A stretch of DNA of 60,000 nt. It comes from Strigamia acuminata (taxonomy: Eukaryota > Arthropoda > Chilopoda > Geophilomorpha > Linotaeniidae). The translations under genes and the position numbers were made by a program. Numbering within the stretch: the stretch's first letter is position 1; the number at the start of each line of letters is the position of its first letter. This document shows positions 10,785 to 21,000 of the stretch, one piece after another. The notes beneath the pieces are model-generated. The model saw only the letters and a list, made by a program, of their open reading frames with translations, made no database searches and had not been told where the DNA came from. The stretch is taken from NCBI GenBank assembly GCA_949358305.1, contig OX442314.1, positions 25,903,118 through 25,963,117 on the forward strand. The letters run 5' to 3'.

Positions 10785-10870
10785 ATCCTATTTAAACTCG
10801 TCGGAATAGGCAGCACATCATATACCGTACACTCATTGTACACAGAAATTCAGTGCCAACGTTGATCTTC
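10785..10870 (+). promoter_or_regulatory. Candidate promoter and non-coding first exon of right knottin gene
   Basis: A TATTTAAA box occurs near 10789, followed by a strong donor-like ACAG|GTAAAT near 10883 and an acceptor-like tract before the coding ATG at 10985. The mirrored arm has the same TATTTAAA near 10497-10505 in reverse orientation. Confidence 0.45.
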
Positions 10871-10984
10871 AACTCGAAATACAGGTAAATAACCATCTCT
10901 TTTATTTTTTATTACATTTTTGAATGTTGCTCGGAATGTATACACTAAATTATTCTTGTTACTTTTTGAATCTTGAAGGCAAAT

Positions 10985-12132
10985 ATGAACAAGTGTTCTA
11001 TTCTTCTGATGGCAATTGGTTTGATGCTGCTCGCCCAAAATGTTACGCCGTCGGCAATCTCGAAACTAGGTAACTAAAATCGATTTTTAACTTTGCAATT
11101 ATTATAACAGTGGAGATATCTCAGTTAACTAAATTTGTCACATTTATGTTCCACAGTTATTTATGCATTCAATTTGTAGCTCCTGTGATGTCTTTTAGCT
11201 CAGTAGTGATGTTAAAAGGAACAGAAACAGAATAGAATAAAATCACATCACTATTGCAGAGTGTTTGCTTATACAATTATTAATGTCAACTCAATGAGCG
11301 CAGGGCCGGGCTAGCTGGAGGTTTACGGGTCCTGCGGATAAAGTCGTCATTAGTGGGGGCTCAAAATCGAAAAACCATATAACTTTATTAAACACAATTT
11401 AGAAATTTGAAATTTGAAAGTTCGGGACCTGCGTCGGAGGCCCGAAAAAACGACGTCTGAATGAGAATCATAAAAGTTGCTTTTTATTTAAAAATTTAAT
11501 GACAAAAATATCCACTGTGCTCTTATTTGTTGTGCATAGTAGCAATGCATACTTATTATATTTTTGAAATTCTCTTTTCAGAAGAAATACGGGACATTGG
11601 AGAGATGTCTAAGCGCAGGTAAATTGGTATAAAGCTATTTCATCAATTCAAATTCTCGAGCCGTTTCGTCACTGCGCCGAACCGTTGACATCGCATCGGC
11701 TCGTTGCCGATTCGGTCCGAGTTCAAAATAGTAACGAAACACATCGGTTCCAGCTCAGTTAGTGGTTAATTCCTTCCGTTTTTATGAAAGCTTTGGAACA
11801 GACCAAATACTAGCCCGATCCAACCCAAGTTTATAAACATAAACGTTGGCACACCATTTTATTCTTATGGGCTTGGTCACGGAGAGAAGCAAACCGGGTG
11901 TTTAGATTTATTTTTCAATGTATGAACAGAAGGCGTGGGAGCGTTTGGGTGTGCTACACTGTCACAGCCGCACACTAATCTATCTTACACTAATTTTACT
12001 CGTTTGCTTTCTAGTTGTACTGCATACGGTAAAGGTTGCGCAAGTAGCTCGGAATGTTGTTCGCCTTATATTTGCAAACTAAAAATGCTTGGTTACGGAT
12101 GTTATGCAAAAGGACTAAACACGGGCAAGTAA
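10985..12132 (+). CDS. Secreted knottin (ICK) peptide precursor, right copy
   Basis: Exons 10985-11069, 11582-11618 and 12015-12132 splice (GT-AG, phases 1 and 2) into a 79-residue precursor. It has an N-terminal signal peptide, a short acidic propeptide ending Lys-Arg, and a mature Ser-Cys-starting peptide of about 39 residues. Six cysteines show the inhibitor cystine knot spacing C-x6-C-x5-CC-x4-C-x8-C. AATAAA at 12197-12202 follows the stop by 65 bases, as expected for a real transcript end. The gene is the mirror duplicate of 9150-10328, transcribed divergently. Codons and splice sites are intact. The family is secreted and extracellular; the target of this peptide is unknown. Confidence 0.87.
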
Positions 12133-12249
12133 TGGATGAACAAACGAAGCAATTACTTAGAGTAAAAAAGCTTTTTACTAGAACTTGGAATTTCTGAATA
12201 AACCATGTAATCAATTTCAGTGCATTTCAATGTTTTATTCTTGCAAGCC

Positions 12250-12375
12250 AATGGCTGTATTTACCTTAAGTTCCACAGCTTCTTTTCTCACTTTCACTCA
12301 TATATTAATATACAACAGTCAGAACACAAAAGAAAAATTGCAGGAAAGTAAAAGTCTCATAATCACAGTTTCCAT
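12250..12375 (+). pseudogene. Transporter-paralog exon fragment, right arm
   Basis: Mirror copy of 8890-9010, just after the knottin polyadenylation signal. It reads PMAVFTLSSTASFLTFTHIL after a CAAG acceptor-like site, with a few differences from the left arm (Q to H, D to Y). It is homologous to the transporter exon at 3334 and 56815 but isolated here. Confidence 0.7.
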
Positions 12376-12480
12376 GTCCTAGTGCAGATTTAAGTGAAGG
12401 TCCAATTTTCGGATGATTTTGAACATTTAGTCAAGGCGTGGGACTCTACAGTATATTTTATCGAAGGCGTTGGGAGCTCC

Positions 12481-12525
12481 AAGGTTGAACGACGTTATTA
12501 GGTTTGGCCACTTCGGCGAAATGAT
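12481..12525 (-). repeat. Dispersed repeat R, short fragment
   Basis: CCAAGGTTGAACGACGTTATTAGGTTTGGCCACTT-type sequence is the reverse complement of 44257-44290. It lies at the right edge of the palindrome, opposite the larger R fragment at the left edge. Confidence 0.6.
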
Positions 12526-12537
12526 AGGGTAGAATAT

Positions 12538-12768
12538 TTTCGACCCGGATCCCTTTCGACCGGGATTCTTTTCGACTGGATTTTACTCACCGGATTTTTT
12601 TCGACTGGATTTTGTTCGACCGAGAATCTTTTCGACCAGGAATGTTTGCGACCAGTAAATATTTCGACCGGATTCCTTTCGACCAGGAATCCACTCGACC
12701 AGTAATCTTTGCGACCAGGATTCATCTCGACTAGGATTTTTTTCTACCGGACATTTTTCGACTTCAAC
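12538..12768. repeat. TTCGACCGGGATT minisatellite
   Basis: About 14-15 degenerate units of 13-17 bp with core TTTCGACCRG. The same unit in opposite orientation (CCGGTCGAAAA) forms the array at 43047-43270. Both arrays abut a GGCGAAATGA motif, suggesting they belong to one dispersed element. Confidence 0.85.
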
Positions 12769-12881
12769 AATAATATTGTCACGCATTAGATACGTATTGT
12801 GTACATGACAGTGTGTATTGTTCAATCCAACACTAATAAATATAATTAAAACACGAAAATAACAAATAACTAATAAAAACT

Positions 12882-14471
12882 TGTGACGATTACCTTCTGG
12901 AGATAGCAATTGCTAAACTAAAGTGTGAACTATCCGTGTGAAAATGTAAAATATGCAAACCTGATGTTTTCTCAAAACATATAACATTTATTCCGGTTTG
13001 AACCTTATATAAATACTATGCCTACAAGTGGCTAAAATGACGATAAGTTAAACTATACAGTTATTTGGCAAAAGCCCTGAAATAATATCATTTGAAGGCT
13101 TCAGTCATGCAATAAGAATTTGTAACGGTCTTATTGCTGTGACGTAAAAGATGTCATCTATGAATGGCTTTGGCTTCTAAATGGTCCGGGGTTTGGTTCT
13201 AAAAGGCGTGTAAATGGTTAGGCTGGGTGGGTTATATCCGAGAGGTGCGGTTGACTTTTCTGTATCGTCACACACATCGCGTCGCAGATAATTATTGTAA
13301 TCAATAATTATTGCGAGATGTAACAATGTGAGAATAAATATTCATATTAATTCTATGGAATTGATCATGATATTTTATAGTCACAAACTTAACTAAAACT
13401 ATGAAAATAAGTAAAATATATTAAAATAGCGCCGAGCTATTTTTGCCCCGAGTGCAATCAACATCTAAGTTAGACTTAAATGTTCCGTCAAACCAATAAC
13501 GAATTGAATCGAAATATCTCGCAGGAAAGGTTATCCATCGCCGGGAAATTACTCCACTCGGTCCTGGCTGGCGGGAGAGTAACCGGGAAATTACTCCGCG
13601 TCGATCACTCTGATAATGCGTCTGTGAAATATAAATACTCCACTCTAGATTCTACATTACCAATGCGTCTGTGAATTTTACTCCACTCTAGATTCTGCAC
13701 TCTACAACGGAATGTTGGCATGAAGCTGGAGGGAGTGCGTCTGTGGGTTGTACCCCACTCTAGATACTACACTTAAATGTGTCTGTGAATCTCTCCACTC
13801 TAGTTACTACATTTCTACAACGGAATGTTGGCATGAAGAGGCGGGAAGTGTGTCTGTGAGTCTTCTACCCACTCTAGATACTTACACTAAATACAAAGTA
13901 TTTCTACAACGGATTGTCGGAACGCAGAGAAGTATAATATGTGCTCAAGTAATATCAGTATCAAACAAAAACAGAACAAGAGCGAGCTATATCCGTTTTG
14001 CAGGGGGATATATACTCGGTGAGGAGAATAGCTGTTCAGTGATCCAATGGGATCACTGGGCAGTCAAATCCATCCAATCCCAGATCATAGGAAGTGGATA
14101 CTCAGGACATAGTCTTCTACTAGGTCCACTACAGGAACTGGATACGCAGGACACATTTTGGATTAAGTCCCTTTGACTATAATCCAAAAGGAGTCCAACT
14201 CACAGTGGGTGATGGGGGGTGACTTCACCAGGTGTAGAGTTTGCACATAATTCAATAGAATTATGTGACAAATAAATCAACTAATATTTAAACATCCAAA
14301 AGTATTTAAAAGTGTCTAAAGTCGCAGTGGAATAAAATATAAATAGTAATTTATATTTTATTCACTCAAAAATTGTCGAAATTTGAAATTACCGCTAAAA
14401 CGTACCAGCGCCATCTATCGGTGAAATGTTCGTCCTATATTAACAAAGTGTTTGACAGTGTAACCGTCACA
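12882..14471 (-). repeat. G1 3' LTR
   Basis: Appears identical to 38141-39730. It contains internal degenerate tandem copies of a GTCTGTGA...ACTCCACTCTAGATTCTACA unit between about 13610 and 13900, interleaved with ACAACGGAATGTTGGCATGAAG. An AATAAA-type signal is present in the sense strand (AATAAATG near 12990). The 142- and 64-codon open frames inside it are chance frames across these repeats. Confidence 0.95.
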
Positions 14472-14484
14472 AGTCCCCCTTAAA
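14472..14484 (-). other. G1 polypurine tract
   Basis: On the minus strand AAGGGGGACT immediately precedes the 3' LTR, the expected plus-strand DNA priming site of an LTR retrotransposon. Confidence 0.75.
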
Positions 14485-14523
14485 TATATGTTAATACCTG
14501 TATTAACATACTATTTATTCCGA

Positions 14524-14755
14524 ATATCTTGAGGATCAAGACCACACTGTCATCTCTGGAACTGGAGCTGTAATCCTTGGTAAGTAAAAACCTTTATTTT
14601 ATATCTTAATAGTATAAATAAAGCGTATTTCTTAATCAAATGCTTCAAAAAATATTTATTAGGATTATAAAACTCTCAATTATTAATAATAATTCCAATC
14701 TCTCTTTACAGGTGGACTTACAACTGCATCAAGAAAAGGCGATAACTTAAACTAA
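14524..14755 (+). other. Antisense exon-intron-like unit in G1 3' region
   Basis: On the plus strand, opposite to G1, a strong donor CTTG|GTAAGT (exon end 14578-14579) and acceptor TCTCTTTACAG|GTGG (near 14712) bound an intron of about 130 bases. Joining them keeps an open frame reading EDQDHTVISGTGAVILGG before a TAA. No start codon is seen within the first exon. It could mark an antisense transcript from the LTR or be chance. Confidence 0.3.
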
Positions 14756-15127
14756 CACCAAACTCTTGTATCAAACAAATGATTAATAAAATTTAACAAT
14801 TATTTTCACAAAACGTAACTTCTCACTGGAAATATAATGATTTGCAAAATAACACTTTACACGTTAAAATTCAAGTATTAAAATTAGTATTCATATAAAC
14901 AAACTCACATTGACTCGTAATCAAATTTTAACAGAATTGTTAGTTTAAATATTAAAGATCTTTGAATTATTCACAAAAAACGGCATAAAATACACCTGAA
15001 CCTGACTAAATCTTTGTTTCAACTCGGGTCAAGAAATGGAGATGGAGAAAATGGACTCGTTACTTCTGGTCTTGCCTAAAAGGAAAGATATCGGGAAAGT
15101 AACGGATCCCGACATCGTTGACGCTTT

Positions 15128-16783
15128 CTAGTCCAACTCTTCATCCTCAATGAATCCTTCCATGGATGTAACAACTTCCGAGACGGCTGCGGGTGGAGAA
15201 TTAAGTTGCATAGCTACCAATTCCGGTACTGCATCTGGCTCAACGTCATGGGCCAGGGGATTCAGGAGCATTCTGTGTTGTTCCTCGGTGAATACTTCCA
15301 GGGGATCAGGCCCTCCTAACGGAATGGTGTTAGCGCTGGTTGGCTCGGAAAAAACCAAGTGATGGTCGGGTAAGCCAGAGTGCCATCCCTCACGAATCAA
15401 TGGGTGTGCTGCTGCTGAGACCTGTTGCAAAATCTTACACCAAATGAAAGAGCGAGTTTGAAAGGATTCCGGCCGGGATGGATGAAAAATCCATTGGATC
15501 ACGGCCAGCGGCACGCTCAAATCTGGAATTTGGTCGTTTGAAATCGACACACTAATACGCTTAGCTGCTTCCAATAAAATTGGGAAATAATGTTCCACTT
15601 CCGCCTTAGTTTGCTCCGTGAGCGACATGTTTGGTCTTGGCATGTATGGGTGAACCAGTAAAATGACCGGTTCAGCAGCGTCGCTTACTTCGGGGAGCGG
15701 AATAGTCGCTACAATCATGTTGTTAGTCGATGTTCCCTCTGGAGAAGCGGCGGTTTGCAGACCAGAATCGGAGGCAACCGGCGGAGAATCAGACGCAACA
15801 ACTGACATTGGTTCGTTTTCCGCCGAGACGACTGAAGTTCCATCAATCGCAGGGGTGGGGGTTTCCGGCTCGCGTTGTGGCTCCGTAAATCCTCCTCGTG
15901 GAGTCGAGGTGCTGGACATTTGTGCCGGGTCTACATAAATAGCCTGCTCCGGGCCCTGGTGGATGAGGCCACATTCGCGACACATCGCCCAATTGCGTGC
16001 TGTCGGCGTACTTAGCCCCTTGACGATAAATGGAAGAATTTCTTCATTCCACATGCTGGATATGGCAACGCGTTTACCACCGTGACAGTTCACACAGACC
16101 ACGGCGTGAATGCCGGATAACAAGGACGACAACCATCCGCATCCTGCGCACAATGGGCAGAACATCAGTTTCGACTTCGGCATGATGTTGGTTCCCAAGG
16201 CGGCAGCTTCCATGTCGCGAAATACATGTTCTCGCCGTTGCTTCCGATAAATCGGTAAGTTGAGCTCCGATAATGAGCGAGCTTGCGATGTTGGGCGGGT
16301 CAACGCCTCGGATGAAGATGCCAACGTGGACTTGGTGGGTCCTTTGGACTTGCCGGTTTTTCCTCGACTAGCGGTATCGCGAGGATTTCGTGGTCGAGCA
16401 AATGGTCTGCTGGTAGTCTGGGGCGGAGCTTCCTCATAAGATTCTTCTTCTTGTGAGAAGTCGTCTTGGCGCCGTCTCCTTGAAGCAGAACGGGAGTATT
16501 GTGACGAGTCGTCAGAAAAATCCCAATTCGGAGTCTCGTGGGGCGCATCATAGGTTACGACACGCTGACTCGCTTGACGGCCTCTGGAAGGACGTGAGTC
16601 GGTCGGGCTAACACCCATGGCGGTCCTAATTCGGGGCGGTACGAGATCCGGGTTATCACGGGCCCAGTTGGCGACGAGCTCGGGGTCAGAGGAGGGATTA
16701 ACAAAGCGATAATCCGGTTCTTCAGACTCTTCTGGATCCCAATGCACGTACTGTCGCTTGCTAGCACGACCTCGGCGACTCAT
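15128..16783 (-). CDS. G1 ORF3: 551-residue protein with paired CxxC motifs, unknown function
   Basis: This lies downstream of pol, the place where errantivirus env or accessory genes sit. It has no signal peptide, furin-like site or membrane anchor, so it does not look like Env. Residues 1-190 are Arg/Ser/Glu-rich and disordered. Near residues 207-275 is a cysteine block FCPLCAGCGW ... CVNCHGG ... CRECG, which could bind zinc. The C-terminal 150 residues look folded and end acidic (EDEELD). An acceptor-like TTTTTTGAAG lies just before the ATG, so it may be made from a spliced RNA. No known family was recognised. Confidence 0.75.
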   Translation of the reverse strand: MSRRGRASKRQYVHWDPEESEEPDYRFVNPSSDPELVANWARDNPDLVPPRIRTAMGVSPTDSRPSRGRQASQRVVTYDAPHETPNWDFSDDSSQYSRSASRRRRQDDFSQEEESYEEAPPQTTSRPFARPRNPRDTASRGKTGKSKGPTKSTLASSSEALTRPTSQARSLSELNLPIYRKQRREHVFRDMEAAALGTNIMPKSKLMFCPLCAGCGWLSSLLSGIHAVVCVNCHGGKRVAISSMWNEEILPFIVKGLSTPTARNWAMCRECGLIHQGPEQAIYVDPAQMSSTSTPRGGFTEPQREPETPTPAIDGTSVVSAENEPMSVVASDSPPVASDSGLQTAASPEGTSTNNMIVATIPLPEVSDAAEPVILLVHPYMPRPNMSLTEQTKAEVEHYFPILLEAAKRISVSISNDQIPDLSVPLAVIQWIFHPSRPESFQTRSFIWCKILQQVSAAAHPLIREGWHSGLPDHHLVFSEPTSANTIPLGGPDPLEVFTEEQHRMLLNPLAHDVEPDAVPELVAMQLNSPPAAVSEVVTSMEGFIEDEELD

Positions 16784-18078
16784 TGCATCTTCAAAAAATA
16801 TAAATTTTATTTGAGAACACGAATCAAACTGTCGGTAATTAATTTAATTTCAAATTAAATTAATTGTCGACCAACAACTGGATTAATTTCGCAATTAAAT
16901 TCTTAAGTTCCTTTTGTTAGCGGGTTTCCTTCATTTGTCGAATAATTATTAACATTAATAATTATTCTTGACTTGGTAGATAATTTCATCTTATCCTTTA
17001 AAACAATATCGTTGAAAAACTATTCAAATTAGTGTTTATTAAATAAAATAAACCTAATTTTTACATCTAAACGACATAATAACTAAACAACCTGTCAAAA
17101 TATTAAAAAATATTTTTGCAGTATTTTTAGTATCTGACAATATACATGATTTTTAACTGTACGAATAACTCTATAATTCGTCCGAGTAAAAATCTATCAC
17201 CGACATCTGGTGGCGTTCGTTAGTATCATACACGTGACTTGTTAACACATGTATGCTCACCAATTTCAAAGGAATTTAAGCGATATTTTTTATCTTTTAT
17301 AAAATAAACACTTACTAACTAGGTGCAGTCCTAACAGGGTATATTTGGCTAGTTTAACGTCTAGCTTCGCGTATTTGCGAGGGCTGCTCGGTTCCGGCGA
17401 CGTTGGCCGATAAAGACGTTGTGCGGCACGTGCAAATTCTAAGTCTGCCGTAATGGACGCTTAACCAAAATAAATGTCGTCAATTAATGTCAAAATATTA
17501 TTAATTTTGACAAAATATTGCTTAAATATTTACCGGAAAATCACGTAGTGAATTCGCGGGAAGGTTCCTTGTGATTTTGCCACGAAATGGTTTCGATAAT
17601 CAGCGTCGTGTCGATAATTTCTGAATTTGAACTGATATTCGTCAAATGAAAAAATCAGTAAAATAAACGATAAGTGTTCAAAATCATCTAGATTTTAACT
17701 CACTAAATTCCAGCGAAAATCCGTTGAAGTGTCGAAAAGTCGAGAATAATCCTTGATTTCAGTCCAGTACAAAACTTGGCGAACAAGTGAGTGATAATCT
17801 CAAACCAGGGGTTAAGGGGAGTTTCGAGGAGTAATTTGATTGGTTTGTAATTACTCATCTCGAAGTTTCTATTAACCCAAAGGGGGAAAACATAGTTTCA
17901 AGTAAATGTTTACACGTAGATTAATTTAAATACAATCGGCCGTGTAAAAATAACTCAAACATTTGTTAAATTTTATCTACATTGGTGAAATGTTTTTATT
18001 AATAAAATTTAACAATCCTTCGTGAATATGATTGGAAATATTTATTTAAAAAATAAAATATTTTCAATATATTGTGTC
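16784..18078 (-). other. G1 pol-ORF3 intergenic region
   Basis: 1.3 kb of AT-rich sequence with no substantial reading frame. It may contain leader exons or splice sites for ORF3; none could be fixed. Confidence 0.5.
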
Positions 18079-21000
18079 CTAACCCAACTTGACTTGTGTT
18101 AAACAATTTATGAGTTGTACAAAATCGGTCACGTATTTTGTGTTCGGCTTGGGTCTACGTTTAGACTGTCGAACGGGAGATGGAAATCTTTTCCTCTTTT
18201 TAGACGGATTTTGAGGAGTTTCGTCCTCTTTAGAAGAAATCTGAGAAGTTTCCTCCTCTTTCTCTTCAACTAAATCCCCTGTTTCTATGGACACAGGTTC
18301 ATTTATTAATTCTGAAGAATTAATAACCTGACCTGCCATCCAATCTGGAGTCGGGTGTGACTCGTTGGTACCGACTTTCTGATCTAATGTCCATTCCTCA
18401 ATCGGGTAACTTGGGATATAAGGCATTAAATCCTGTATGTTGATCGCTTTTGCTTTTGAATTGTCGGAGAGCTTCCGTAGCGTGTAGGAACCTCCGCCGA
18501 GAATAGCCGTAATTTCCCAAGGTCCATCACGTTTCTCAGCGAATCCTGCCGAAATCCCTTTATCTTTATTTGATAAAATATGTGTGGCTTTCCACACGAG
18601 ATCTCCTTTGGCAAATTGACAAATATAATATTTGTCTTTATGTAGTCGATCATGCTTTTCGTAATTCGATTGAATTTTCCGATGCATTTCGCTGTGTGCA
18701 CGTCTAATTACGTCTAAAATACTATAGACATAAGCTTCGGGGTTCTCTTTGTCGAATTTGATGGCGTGTTTAGTAATACGCGGGTCAAATGGCAAAGGAA
18801 CGATTCTTCCTGTATTAAGAATCATCGGAGAACAATTTGTTGCCTCGGACTTAGCGGTGCGCATCGCAAAGGCAAAAGAATTTAAATATTTTGGCCAGTG
18901 AGAGTGAATGTCTGAGTATAAAGCTAACATCATTTTTAAAGTCCTGTTAGCCCGCTCTGTAATATTAGCGGCAGCGTGATATGGGCTAATGTGAGCAATA
19001 TCTACGTGATTTTTTCGACAAAAATCATTAAATATTGTTGACACGAATTGTTTGCCGTTGTCGGAGATTATCTTTTTTGGATATCCCCAACGGTGGAAAA
19101 CTTCGCTCATCTTATTAACAATGCATTCACTTGATGCAGTTGCTAGTGGGAAGACTTCAATCCATTTTGTACAATTATCAATGATTACTAAAATCCATTT
19201 TAATTGTGAACGACCAGCTGGCTTTGGTCCCATCAGGTCAATGCTTATTGTCTCCCATGGGTTGGTCATGTTGTGGGGTGTATAGCTTGCCCGATGCTTT
19301 TGGTGTTGACTAGGTTTGTATTGTTGGCAATGAGTGCAACTGCGAACGTAGTTTCGAGTGTCTTTGCTCATTCTAGGCCAGAAATACATCTTCTTTGCTC
19401 TATCTAGGGTTTTACTCATGCCAGCGTGTCCTGTAAGTGGGTGGCCATGGCATGCGAATAATGCACGTCTCACAAGAGAGCGTGGAATTACCGCCTTAAA
19501 CCCGTTGCCGGAGTCGTTTAACTCCTCCTCATCGGTCGGAGCAAAATAAATTAGCATAACACCTTTATTTTCTTCCGGTTCGTCGAGAGTGTAGCCACGA
19601 ATCGCATTTAACCAATGTTTATCCGTGATACGATTTTTTAATTTTTCGTCTCCTTTTAGGTAAACAAGGATTTTACTACATGCTGGATCTTTAAGCTGCG
19701 CTTCGATAATTTCGTCTCGCGTCGGCGGAACTACTTTTAGGATATCTGTTAGCGCAGTGTGTACATTTTCGTGATTACAATTGTGGACATCTATATGTCT
19801 GCAATTTTCTCTCGTACATCCTTCTTCCTCCCCCTTTTCTCCAGAATCATGAAATCTAACTGGATTATATGATTCTGAGAAAAAGTCTAAACAAAGGCCA
19901 ACATTTGCAAGAAAATGTTTGCGCTTAGTTTCCGTCACTTGTAAAGATGCACACCTGTTTCCATTCCAAGTTGGATAGAAATGGGTGATCTCCTCTGGTT
20001 CGATATAATCATAATCCGGAGTGTCTAGTGCAGACAGTGGAGCGCGTGATAATGCGTCCGCTACTTGGTTCATTGCACCGCGTCTAAAAATAATTTTAAA
20101 CGCGCCACATTGTATTTTGACGGCCCAACGACCAAACCTTCCCGATGGTTCCGGCGTACTCATCAACCAGCTAAGGGCCTTAGCATCGGACTCGAGAGTG
20201 AAAGTCGTGTATTCAATATAAGGGCGAAATCTTTCGATTGCCCATACAACGGCCAAACACTCCAATTCCGGCGTAGAATACCTTACTTCGGCCCCGTGTA
20301 ACACTCGACTGGCGTACGCGACTGCTTTTGGGACCATAATTAATTTCTGTTTCTTTTCACAGAATAATTCTACGTCTTGACAGAGTACTGCACCTAAACC
20401 TGAATGAGAAGCATCTGTCAAAATGACAAAAGGCTTATTCATATCTGGCATGTGGAGAAGGGCTTGGTCCTTGTCACACAAAATATCTTTGATAGTTTCG
20501 AATGCAGTTGTTTGTGGATCATCCCACACAAACTTTGCTTGATCATGCATAATATTGGTCAATGGACGAGCAATATTTGCGATGTTAGGAATGAATTTTC
20601 GGAAAAAATTCGCAAGTCCTACAAATCTTTGAATGTCTTTAGAACAAGTCGGTTTGGGAAAATTCCTTACAGCCGAGACTTTGTCCGGGTCTGGAAGAAG
20701 AGATCCCTCGGAAATTAAATGGCCTAAAAATCGTAATGATGTTCGACCAAATTTTGACTTGTCTTTATTGATAGTTAGATTTGCGGCATCTAACTTCTCA
20801 AGTACGTCTTTAATATGTAATAAATGATTTTCCCATGTGTCGGAAAAAATAATTATATCGTCTAAGTAGACCAGAGCGTGTTTATATAAAGAGTCACCCA
20901 ATACGGTAGTCATGAGGTGTTGAAAAGAGCTAGGTGCATTACAAAGACCAAATGGCAGTCTCTTGAATTGAAATTTGCCTTTTGGAGTGTAAAAAGCAGT

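Larger units (their letters stand above)
8781..12480. repeat. 3.7-kb imperfect palindrome carrying divergent knottin genes
   Basis: Arms of about 1.8 kb (8781-10590 and 10702-12480) are reverse complements at near identity and mirror around position 10646. They differ by scattered substitutions and small indels, for example a 24-bp palindrome insertion at 9098 and about 20 bp extra near 10860. An exact hairpin-read artefact is therefore unlikely. Each arm carries the same three-exon peptide gene, the same intronic repeat (9840-9990 / 11300-11455) and the same transporter-like exon fragment at its outer side. Confidence 0.9.

Noticed and set aside
8781-12480. Palindrome as a sequencing or assembly hairpin artefact
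   Set aside because: Arms differ by substitutions and several indels, which a simple fold-back artefact would not give. Not fully excluded.
12538-12768. CRISPR-like array
   Set aside because: Units are degenerate tandem repeats without unique spacers, in a eukaryotic genome.
13748-14176. 142-codon frame in the G1 LTR (also 39007-39435)
   Set aside because: It crosses tandem non-coding repeats and reads antisense to the element.
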